Assembly (NCBI GenBank): GCA_031263835.1
Contig: JAISEZ010000039.1
Span: 1 to 8,227 of the forward strand
Direction: 5' to 3'
Source: Tannerella sp.
GTDB lineage: Bacteria > Bacteroidota > Bacteroidia > Bacteroidales > Tannerellaceae
Length of the DNA: 8,227 nt
Shown: positions 1 to 6,645 of the stretch, one piece after another
Layout: every line of letters starts with the position of its first letter
Position numbering within the stretch: the stretch's first letter is position 1
Made by a program: the position numbers and the translations under genes
The notes under the pieces: model-generated
What the model was told of the DNA's origin: nothing
The model's input: only the letters and a program-made list of their open reading frames with translations
Databases searched by the model: none

Positions 1-3000
1 GCCGATGCTGTCGTTGTTTACGTCGGCTATGGCGTACGGGTCGGACAGTCCCAAGCCGGTGAAATCGATATTGATGGTATGATGCAGCGTCAGGTCGTTG
101 TTGAAAATATGAATCCCCGGGCCGCTGTATGACCCGGCGTATGCCATCGCAATGACTTCCGGCACGCCGTCCTGTCCCGGATTTCCGTCTGCATCAAGCA
201 GGTCGCCGACCATGGGCGTGCTGGTATTGGCGACAATTTCATCCGAATATCGGTTCTGTCTAATGGTGAAAACCTGCGCCGGCAGATCAATGAAGCAGTT
301 GACGTCGGTAACGTTGCCCGGCTTTTCGGCTACATATATATATACGTATGCGTAGCTTGTGTCTTCGTCGCAGACGAGGCGATAGACGAGCGTGTCGTAG
401 CCGGCGAAATCGACATCGGACTGGTAACGGATGCTGTCGTTTGTGAAATCGGCGTCGCCGTGCAGCGGTTCTGTCGTGATTTCATACTCTAGCGTGCAGG
501 TGGCGGGGATGGAATCGTTCTTGAGTACCGGTATGACCACTTCTATGCCGGTGAGTGTTGAGGCGTGGTCGTGGTTGGCGATCAGTTCCTTGTAGGGGAG
601 TTCGCAGTAGCCGGAGACGTCTATCATGCCCAGGATGACGCAGGGGTCGGTGGTTCCGGAGGTGAATATGTATTCGATCTGCAGCGGGGATATTTCGCCG
701 GTGGGGACGCCGCTTCCGTCGACTTCCTTTACCAGGCCGGACAGGGCGGGGGCTTTCAGCTCGAAGGTGTAGGTTGATTCGCCGTCCGGAATCTCGAAGC
801 CCTCTGAGCCGTCGGCGAGGCCGGCTATTGACAGCTGACCGTTGCCGGAGGATGATGCTATTACCGCCTCCGTTACGTTGGAGGCGAAGCTGCCGTCGAT
901 GTACTCAAAACCGGCGTCGAAGGTGACGTCAAGGTAAGACGAGGGTACCGGGTCGTTGCCGGCGGGATTCGTGACCGTGAGGGTGACGGTGACGGTGCTG
1001 TCGGCGGAGTATTTGCTTACGTTTGTGGTGATGGCCGAGCGGACGGTGTCCTGTCGCTGGCCTCCAATGGCGTTGAACCAGGTTTCCTGCGAGGTCGGCG
1101 TTTCGCGGTCGACGCTTTGCAGGATCCGGGGTTCCGGGTTGTCGTTCAGGATTTGCACGTACTCGATCCAGGCGTGGTTGTTGAACTGGCGGGTGGTTTC
1201 GGGCGGCACTTCGCCGTCGTCGATCACCGCGGTGGCCGTTACCCGCAGGACGTCGGCGCCGGGAACATCCAGGTCGGTGATTTGCAGGATTGTGTCTCCC
1301 TGGTAGCTGATTTTCGTAAGGTCTATCGGGTCGAACAGGTTCCAGTTGATCTCTCCCGTCCATTTCATCCCGTGGGGCAGGGTGTCGCGGAAGGTGACGG
1401 GTTTCGATTCACAGTTCACGTTCCCGAGGTAGAACGAATATTCCACCGGTTCGCAGGTGGAGATATCGCGCTGGCCGACCTCCTTGGTAAACGAGAGGCC
1501 GTCTTCATTGATCGGTGGCGGCGGCGGCACCTGGCGGAAGCGGATCGGACTGATGATGAGATTGTGGGTGGTGGTGACCTGTATCTGGTTGGTGATGGCA
1601 TACGTGATGACGATCTGCGTGACCCCTTCGCTGAAGGATACGTTCAGCTGGCCGTTTTTGTCGGTCGGCGAGAGGTTTTTCCGTACGGTTGCGGTGGCCA
1701 TGTTGCCGGATATTTCATAATAGGCCGCAGCCGGGTCGCCGGCGTAGGAGAGCGTGGGGGATACGCCGCCGACGTTACAGCTGCCCGAAACAGTGATCTT
1801 TTCGTAGCGTCCATAGTAGCCGTCGATGTCGTAGATGGAAAATTCGGGACGCACGGGCGTGTTCAGGTTAATGGTGACGGTGATTTTGCTGTCGTCGAGC
1901 ACTCCGTTCTTGCGCTGGAGGTAGAGGCTGCCTGCAACGGGGCTGTTGGTGACGGACGGGTACCAGGCGGGCGCGGTGAGGTCGGAACTGTACGTTACAT
2001 TTGTACTGAGAACCTCAATGCCGTCGCCCAGGTCAACGGGGGTGTCTTTTGTGATGCCGGCGCCTCTTACGCTTAAACCGTAGTTCTGTCGTACCCATTG
2101 CGCCCAATTGAAGGTTTTGACTCCTTCAAACTGTACTGTTTCCGTACAGCTGGTCTGTTTTGGCCTGTAGCCGAAGGTGATGTAGGTAATTGTATCGGTG
2201 AAGGTGTAGCTGCACTGCTGCACGCTGTCGATAAACTCCATCGGCACGACGGCGGTGAACTGTCCGTATTTCGCCGGGTTGTCGGGATCCAGTTTTTCCG
2301 CCGAATCGGCTACAATCATGTACACGCTGTAGCCTGGCGTGAGCTTGTTGAACAGGTTTGTCGTGCCGGCGTCGTTTCCAAGCCGGTTTGTGCTGTTGTT
2401 CTGCGCCCCGACCAGCATACGGATGGGCCGGTCGCCTTCGGTCTTTTTATGTATCAGCCAGTTGCGCTTGAAGACATGGTTAAAGTCTCCGCAGCCGTTA
2501 GGGTCGAGATCAATCGCCACCGGGTTATCATTTTTTCCGTTATCACCCCAGATGACAGCTTCCCTGTCGTTGGCAAAGTTCCCCAGGTCGGCGTTGTTTT
2601 CTCCCAGCCGCGAGCCGGCCACGCCCATAAGCAGGATGGAGCCTACGTTGGTGGAATGGCTCTGGCGGTTGTGCAGGCCGGAGGCATCGTCGCGGATGAC
2701 GGCTGCCACACGGTTGTACCAGGTCTCCCATTTGGTGCCGCCGGCTGTTCCGTTCCAGAGCATCCCGCCGTCGGAAAATTTATAGTCGAACCGTTCTGCC
2801 GCCGTGCCCGGCGTAAGTGTTACGCCATACTTGAGGGCCAGATAGGATTCGATAAGCTCCAGCCTGTCCGTCGGCAGACCGTCATCATACAGGATTACTT
2901 CTGCCATGACGCCCAGTATCGTACGGTTGTCGGTATATCCTTTTCCCAGCATGGATCCCTGGTTCATGCCGATGAGACCGTCGGAAATGCTGGTTCTCGT

Positions 3001-5109
3001 ATCTTCCAGTCCGTTAAAGCGAAATTTTACGCTGCTGGTGCCACTTGGCGAGCCATTGGAAAAAGTGGGCCACCAGTGATGATACCCCAAAATGGAAGTC
3101 GCGCCTTGTTTAAACAGATCTTTCGTGCCGTTTCCCTCCTCAAGGCTTGTTCTGAAACGTCCTACCAGATTATAAGAAGGAGAGCTCCCAATCCGCGCTA
3201 CGCCATAGCCCGGTCCACGGTAACTGCTACTGGTGGCCGAACCGAACATCATCGCATAAATCCACTCATGTGTATTAAAGTTATTATTCACCACAAAGAA
3301 AGCCGAGTGCTTACCGTTTGTTGGGTACTTCTTTCCATTATTGTTAGTTCCCGGACCAAACATGGTTACCGAGGCATTGCCCAGATAGGAAGAATTGGAG
3401 GAAGAACTCCAAAAACGCACGGCGGGGTGGTAGTTGGTCATATAGTTACTCGGCTGGTAAACCGATCTCATGTGATCGTTTGCGTTTCCGCCATCTGTGT
3501 ACGAATAGGTCTGGTTGCGTTCAAGGTCTTTCCACTCCGATACGGCAGGCACCAGAGCGTTTGCCACCGCGTCGGGATAACCGTTCAACTTGTTCGCACT
3601 GTTTACCGCCAGCAGTTCGGTGACAATCGACGCCGCGTCATCGGCGCGCAGCCAGAGTTTCAGATTGGCGCTTACGCCGCCCGGGCCTTCGGTGGCTCCG
3701 ATCCTGTGGCCGCCAAAGGCAATGAAGTTGTAGCCGTTGCCGTCGTAGCCGTCGGTCAACTCTATTTCCGCCGTGGAGCCTGAGAGGGGAAAGACCTTCG
3801 TAACGTAGGGATCGGGGAGAAAAGCAGAAGTCCTGGATACAACTACGTATTCGGGCAATGCGCCTCCCATCCTGCCGGTATCAAACTTTAATTTTACCTT
3901 CTGTGTCGTTGCACCCGTCAGTTGCGCCTTGTACTTCAATCCCTTGAGGTAGTTTACCGTTAAGGTGGAACCGGGGGCAACCGGTATTTCGGACGATAGA
4001 TTTTCAACCGTGTTAATGTCTCCGTTGTTGCTGCCGAATATGGCATAGACTCCATCCGGCAGCTGTCCGCCGTTGCTGCTGTTGAGCGCGGCTACACTGC
4101 TGCCCACAAAAACGGTCAGGAGCGAAGCCGCGTTGCGGTTTTTACTTTGCTTTTGATACAGTCCGGAGGCATCGTCGCGGGCGATACCGGTGATGTAGTT
4201 GCGGTAATCGGTATTGGCAGCCCTGTCCCATACCGACTGCCCGGCTGAGTTGATATAGTCCTGGCTGTTGTTGAGCGTGAAACCGTATTTGATGGCGAGG
4301 TAGGAGTGGATTTTCTGCAGGTCGACCGGTTCAATACGGTTGTTGGTTCCGTTCGCTTTTAAAAGAATGATTTCCTGAAGCGTGCCTCTGTAATGCCAGG
4401 AAGGGTCGCCGGTATTTTTCTCGGAGGCAATGCCTATCGGCTGATCGCTGATGGCTTCCAGGGGAGTTGCCTTTATACTGCTGGTCGGATTCTCCCCGTT
4501 GAGATAAAGCGTAAGACCTCCGGCGCTTGCATCTTTGGCGTTGTCAATTACTGCAATTCCTTCCGTTACGGGCTTACCTGTAAAGTGATATGTATTATCG
4601 GTGTTTCTCCACTTCCAGCTAATATCTTGAGTGGCAACGCCACCCCACGTATGAGAGCGCCAGCCAATGCCCATGCCGTCAGTGGCGTCGGATACACTGC
4701 TAAATGCAAGCAGGTAGTTATACTGGTCGAGGACAGTGGAACGTTTCAGCACAAAGATGGCCGTAATATTGTCGGTGTCTGCAATGGTCAAGCTATTGGC
4801 AGACTTCAGCCAGTACGTATTGCCGGCCGGAAAATTCAGCGAAGGATGAAAATTATACCCGCTGTTGATTTTCGGAGGGGCTGTTGCGCTCTGCGCAGTG
4901 AAATTCCCTGCACTTCCGCCGCCCTGGATCAGGTTCGTCCAGACGCCGTTGCTGTAACTGTCGGGTGTGAGCCAGGCCAGCCAGGTGTAGTTGGGGTTGT
5001 CTGCACCGCCGGGATGCGCCTGCTGCTGAGATGTTGCGCTCCAGGTCGCTACCGTCAGGAAGAAAATTGCCTCGAAGGCAAACAGATTGATTTTTTTTGT
5101 ACTATTCAT
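1..5109 (-). CDS. Giant secreted multidomain surface/adhesin-like protein (C-terminus outside window)
   Basis: One frame stays open from the ATG at 5107-5109 to the window edge (1703 codons, no stop), so the C-terminus is missing. Residues 1-27 look like a signal peptide: KK near the start, a hydrophobic core (FFLTVATW), and likely cleavage before QQQ. Two related modules follow, each a LamG-like beta-sandwich stretch ending in 'SYLAxKYGxTL' (residues 270-279 and 755-765) and then 'RDDASGL' (311-317 and 806-812). From memory this matches the DUF8202-type module of Bacteroidota secreted proteins. 'LKLWLRADD' (about 483-491) opens the second module. After a five-proline stretch (1195-1199) come two DUF11-like beta domains (about 1203-1330 and 1355-1490), a cadherin/Ig-like domain with a 'VLKNDS' motif (about 1511-1597), and the start of an FG-GAP-like Ca-binding repeat ('ADVNND', 1695-1700). 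Export with C-terminal sorting (T9SS) is inferred, since the tail is not visible. The ligand is unknown. It may share a transcript with the 231-residue gene 101 bp upstream. Confidence 0.93.
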   Translation of the reverse strand, partial: MNSTKKINLFAFEAIFFLTVATWSATSQQQAHPGGADNPNYTWLAWLTPDSYSNGVWTNLIQGGGSAGNFTAQSATAPPKINSGYNFHPSLNFPAGNTYWLKSANSLTIADTDNITAIFVLKRSTVLDQYNYLLAFSSVSDATDGMGIGWRSHTWGGVATQDISWKWRNTDNTYHFTGKPVTEGIAVIDNAKDASAGGLTLYLNGENPTSSIKATPLEAISDQPIGIASEKNTGDPSWHYRGTLQEIILLKANGTNNRIEPVDLQKIHSYLAIKYGFTLNNSQDYINSAGQSVWDRAANTDYRNYITGIARDDASGLYQKQSKNRNAASLLTVFVGSSVAALNSSNGGQLPDGVYAIFGSNNGDINTVENLSSEIPVAPGSTLTVNYLKGLKYKAQLTGATTQKVKLKFDTGRMGGALPEYVVVSRTSAFLPDPYVTKVFPLSGSTAEIELTDGYDGNGYNFIAFGGHRIGATEGPGGVSANLKLWLRADDAASIVTELLAVNSANKLNGYPDAVANALVPAVSEWKDLERNQTYSYTDGGNANDHMRSVYQPSNYMTNYHPAVRFWSSSSNSSYLGNASVTMFGPGTNNNGKKYPTNGKHSAFFVVNNNFNTHEWIYAMMFGSATSSSYRGPGYGVARIGSSPSYNLVGRFRTSLEEGNGTKDLFKQGATSILGYHHWWPTFSNGSPSGTSSVKFRFNGLEDTRTSISDGLIGMNQGSMLGKGYTDNRTILGVMAEVILYDDGLPTDRLELIESYLALKYGVTLTPGTAAERFDYKFSDGGMLWNGTAGGTKWETWYNRVAAVIRDDASGLHNRQSHSTNVGSILLMGVAGSRLGENNADLGNFANDREAVIWGDNGKNDNPVAIDLDPNGCGDFNHVFKRNWLIHKKTEGDRPIRMLVGAQNNSTNRLGNDAGTTNLFNKLTPGYSVYMIVADSAEKLDPDNPAKYGQFTAVVPMEFIDSVQQCSYTFTDTITYITFGYRPKQTSCTETVQFEGVKTFNWAQWVRQNYGLSVRGAGITKDTPVDLGDGIEVLSTNVTYSSDLTAPAWYPSVTNSPVAGSLYLQRKNGVLDDSKITVTINLNTPVRPEFSIYDIDGYYGRYEKITVSGSCNVGGVSPTLSYAGDPAAAYYEISGNMATATVRKNLSPTDKNGQLNVSFSEGVTQIVITYAITNQIQVTTTHNLIISPIRFRQVPPPPPINEDGLSFTKEVGQRDISTCEPVEYSFYLGNVNCESKPVTFRDTLPHGMKWTGEINWNLFDPIDLTKISYQGDTILQITDLDVPGADVLRVTATAVIDDGEVPPETTRQFNNHAWIEYVQILNDNPEPRILQSVDRETPTSQETWFNAIGGQRQDTVRSAITTNVSKYSADSTVTVTLTVTNPAGNDPVPSSYLDVTFDAGFEYIDGSFASNVTEAVIASSSGNGQLSIAGLADGSEGFEIPDGESTYTFELKAPALSGLVKEVDGSGVPTGEISPLQIEYIFTSGTTDPCVILGMIDVSGYCELPYKELIANHDHASTLTGIEVVIPVLKNDSIPATCTLEYEITTEPLHGDADFTNDSIRYQSDVDFAGYDTLVYRLVCDEDTSYAYVYIYVAEKPGNVTDVNCFIDLPAQVFTIRQNRYSDEIVANTSTPMVGDLLDADGNPGQDGVPEVIAMAYAGSYSGPGIHIFNNDLTLHHTINIDFTGLGLSDPYAIADVNNDSIG

Positions 5110-5194
5110 AAATTCGCTTTTTTATATATACACTGTTTTTATTCTTAACTATGCACTTAACATCACATTATAATTCTGTTAAACTGCCGGAATC

Positions 5195-5210
5195 CCTGTC
5201 CGGCCACAGG
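5195..5210 (-). other. Short GC hairpin directly after a stop codon
   Basis: CCTGT and ACAGG form a 5-bp inverted repeat around a GGCCGG loop. It directly abuts the TAG stop of the 231-residue gene. No T-run follows on the minus strand, so it is not a convincing intrinsic terminator. It could be a weak attenuator or RNA-stabilising stem between that gene and the giant gene, or chance. Confidence 0.25.
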
Positions 5211-5906
5211 CTACGGAATGATGACCCACCGGATGCTGTTCCAGGGGCCTTTCTCTCCCCGCGTGTTTTCCCACCGGGAGGAGAAATAAAGTATCATTCC
5301 GCGCTGTTCACCCGTGAAAGTAAGCGTCAGTGGCGTGCGAGTATCGACGACGCTGTACGTAAGTTCCGACCAGTCCCCTGGCGGCGGCTCGCCGGCTGCG
5401 CGTACGACATAAACAAATTCCATGGCGTGCACGCCGTCGGGCTTGGCCGTCCCGTGGCTTCCGGCCTCGCGATAGTGAATCGTGACCTCTGCCGGATTGG
5501 AGAGATCCGTTTCCATCTCGACCTGTGTCGCCGGTCTCTTTGCAGACCTGTTGCCGCCGGAGTGACGTTTCGGAAAGCCGGCGCTTTGCAGGTCATCGTC
5601 CGTCACCAGCGGATTTTCCTTCATAAACCAGTTGTGGAGTATCCTGTACACCTTTATAAATTCTTCTTCGGCTTCCTGCAGAACGGTGGTTTTAACCGGC
5701 GTCCTTTCCGCCGGATTCTTCCAGTTCTCGAAAGCGGCCTTGAAGCGGTTATACCTGACCATGAATTTATCCTGATACCACGTCAGCGCCGCACCCGCAA
5801 CACCGATGCGCGCAAATATCGCCGCCGTTAAAAAAGTTACTGTCTGGGTAGCCTTGTTGATAAGCGACTCATGATTACTCGGCAACCAGTCATGCAGTCC
5901 TGCCAT
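5211..5906 (-). CDS. Conserved-looking hypothetical protein, 231 aa, helical N-terminus and beta-sandwich C-terminus
   Basis: The function is not recognised. The ATG at 5904-5906 is preceded by an A-rich stretch rather than a Shine-Dalgarno; the stop is TAG at 5211-5213. There is no signal peptide and no convincing membrane helix, although residues 24-41 are hydrophobic and alanine-rich. Residues 5-105 look alpha-helical, with an aromatic and charged segment (WYQDKFMVRYNRF, 43-55) and a 'NWKNPAERTPVK' segment (61-72). A Gly/Arg/Ser-rich linker (about 110-128) leads to a beta-rich domain (about 130-231) that ends in 'RWENTRGEKGPW' (211-222). This resembles the last strands of an FN3-like fold; from memory, similar two-part proteins are found in Bacteroidales as hypothetical proteins. 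The repeat-containing frame upstream overlaps its start by 17 nt. The giant surface gene lies 101 bp downstream on the same strand. Absence of a signal peptide argues against a surface location. Confidence 0.88.
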   Translation of the reverse strand: MAGLHDWLPSNHESLINKATQTVTFLTAAIFARIGVAGAALTWYQDKFMVRYNRFKAAFENWKNPAERTPVKTTVLQEAEEEFIKVYRILHNWFMKENPLVTDDDLQSAGFPKRHSGGNRSAKRPATQVEMETDLSNPAEVTIHYREAGSHGTAKPDGVHAMEFVYVVRAAGEPPPGDWSELTYSVVDTRTPLTLTFTGEQRGMILYFSSRWENTRGEKGPWNSIRWVIIP

Positions 5907-6390
5907 GGTCTTTGAATTTTGAAGTTAATGGTTTGCTTATTAGGGATTCAATGAATAAAAATGGGCTTCCCCCATTTGAGTTTGGGGCGTCCCGAAATGG
6001 TTTTGGGGCGTCCTGAAATGAGTTTGGGACGTCCCGAAATGAATTTGGGGCATCCCGAAATGAGTTTGGGGCGTCCCGAAACGAGTTTGGGGTGTCCCGA
6101 AATGAGTTTGGGACGCCCCGAAACGAGTTTGGGGTATCCCGAAATGGTTTTGGGACGTCCCGAAGTGAATTTGGGGCGTCCCGAAATGAATTTGGGGTAT
6201 CCCGAAATGGCTTTGGGACGTCCCGAAATGAATTTGGGGCGTCCCGAAATGGTTTTGGGGCGTCCCGAAATGAGTTTGGGATGTCCCGAAATGAATTTGG
6301 GACGTCCCGAAATGAGTATCCGGAGCGAACAGGCACGAAGCTGTTAATTATCTCTAAACAGAATAAGTATTCATTTTCAATACAATACAT
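5890..6390 (-). CDS. Repeat-encoded reading frame (FRDxPNS repeats), translation uncertain
   Basis: From an ATG at 6388-6390 (or a TTG at 6402) an open frame of 166 codons runs through the whole 21-bp array, giving 7-residue repeats of the form F-R-D-[A/V/T/I/G]-P-[NS or KP]. It ends at a TGA that overlaps the ATG of the 231-residue gene by 17 nt in another frame. For coding: a -7 element about 23 bp upstream of the ATG, a non-repeat N-terminus and C-terminus, and a stop overlapping the next start, as in translational coupling. Against: the unit is 21 bp and all three minus frames and two plus frames are largely open through it, so openness carries little weight. The product would be highly charged and low in complexity, with no known domain. 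It may equally be an untranslated leader. Confidence 0.3.
   Translation of the reverse strand: MYCIENEYLFCLEIINSFVPVRSGYSFRDVPNSFRDIPNSFRDAPKPFRDAPNSFRDVPKPFRDTPNSFRDAPNSLRDVPKPFRDTPNSFRGVPNSFRDTPNSFRDAPNSFRDAPNSFRDVPNSFQDAPKPFRDAPNSNGGSPFLFIESLISKPLTSKFKDHGRTA
5981..6316. repeat. Tandem array of sixteen 21-bp near-palindromic repeats
   Basis: There are exactly 16 head-to-tail copies of 21 bp, with no indels and no spacers. Reading plus, each unit is TTTGGG, 4 variable bases, CCCGAA, then a 5-nt linker. The central 4 bases are GCGT (6 copies), ACGT (4), GTAT (2), and GCAT, GTGT, ACGC and ATGT (1 each); every one is purine-pyrimidine-purine-pyrimidine. Linkers are ATGAG (5), ATGAA (4), ATGGT (3), ACGAG (2), ATGGC (1) and GTGAA (1). 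The flanking TTTGGG and CCCGAA are invariant except for one C-to-T change in copy 2 (position 6014). A degenerate further copy may sit at 5961-5980. Copies 1-4 closely match copies 13-16, and copies 8-10 match 11-13, which indicates block duplication. The array lies between a minus-strand promoter and the 231-residue gene. Confidence 0.97.
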
Positions 6391-6412
6391 AAAAATGCCC
6401 AAAATTAGACTG

Positions 6413-6420
6413 CAAATATA
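6413..6420 (-). promoter_or_regulatory. Bacteroidetes-type -7 element, minus strand
   Basis: TATATTTG matches the Bacteroidetes TAnnTTTG -7 consensus exactly. Transcription would begin near 6404-6406 and read through the 21-bp array into the 231-residue gene. No clear TTG-type -33 element is seen upstream; that region instead has T- and A-tracts. It is the only full consensus match I found upstream of the minus-strand genes; none was found in 5110-5210 or 5907-5980. Confidence 0.5.
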
Positions 6421-6452
6421 TTACATTTTTCAGATAAAAAATATCCTCATCC

Positions 6453-6471
6453 GTTTTTTCTCTGAAAAAAC
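6453..6471. other. A/T-tract inverted repeat upstream of minus promoter
   Basis: GTTTTTTC, TCT, GAAAAAAC is a perfect 8-bp inverted repeat with a 3-nt centre. A weaker relative (TTTTT, CAGAT, AAAAA) lies at about 6426-6440. No T-run follows on either strand, so it is a poor terminator. Its place 33-51 bp upstream of the minus -7 element would suit an operator or UP-like site, but it could be simple A/T composition. Confidence 0.3.
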
Positions 6472-6581
6472 AGCAAAAAAACATATTTGCCGGCTGATTT
6501 ACAGACGATTTATCTATCCGGTCAATCCTTATATTCAGAATAATAATTTGAACAGCGCTAAAATATTATGACTGTTTTTTG

Positions 6582-6589
6582 TAACTTTG
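6582..6589 (+). promoter_or_regulatory. Bacteroidetes-type -7 element for the hydrolase gene
   Basis: TAACTTTG is an exact TAnnTTTG match and lies 56 bp before the hydrolase ATG, predicting a leader of about 50 nt. A TTG-type -33 box is not evident at the usual spacing. The leader is A-rich (ACAAATAAAAA) with no strong Shine-Dalgarno, as is usual in this phylum. Confidence 0.6.
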
Positions 6590-6645
6590 GCCCGTACAAA
6601 ATAATTCCGATCCATATATCACACAAATAAAAACCGGGCAGCAGC

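Larger units (their letters stand above)
6317..6645. other. A/T-rich divergent intergenic region
   Basis: About 330 bp between the 21-bp array and the hydrolase start. Its left end includes the proposed N-terminus of the repeat frame. It holds two outward-facing Bacteroidetes-type -7 elements (minus at 6413-6420, plus at 6582-6589) and A/T-tract inverted repeats. Apart from the repeat-frame start, no convincing gene was seen. The base composition is much more A/T-rich than the neighbouring genes. Confidence 0.7.

Noticed and set aside
329..350. Alternating TA tract (ACATATATATATACGTA) as a possible promoter or microsatellite
   Set aside because: It lies inside the giant gene and encodes alternating Tyr/Ile/Val (VYIYVY), the last strand of the cadherin-like domain.
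1117..5148. Long plus-strand open frames (1117-2076, 2098-3783, 4393-5148)
   Set aside because: They lie antisense to the giant minus-strand gene in the same codon register. They arise because the sense gene rarely uses TTA, CTA and TCA codons. Their products lack recognisable domains, while the minus frame gives a coherent multidomain protein.
5151..5831. Plus-strand 226-codon open frame
   Set aside because: Antisense, in codon register, to the 231-residue minus-strand gene, whose product has conserved-looking motifs.
5981..6316. CRISPR array
   Set aside because: The units are directly adjacent with no unique spacers; the variable bases are 4-5 nt and drawn from a few recurring variants. 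No cas genes are present.
5961..6571. Plus-strand repeat frames (LGRPEMS repeats at 5961-6347; FGASRNE repeats at 6092-6571)
   Set aside because: A 21-bp unit stays open in several frames by periodicity alone. No plus-strand promoter was seen before them, and the second runs into A/T-rich non-repeat sequence with no domain.
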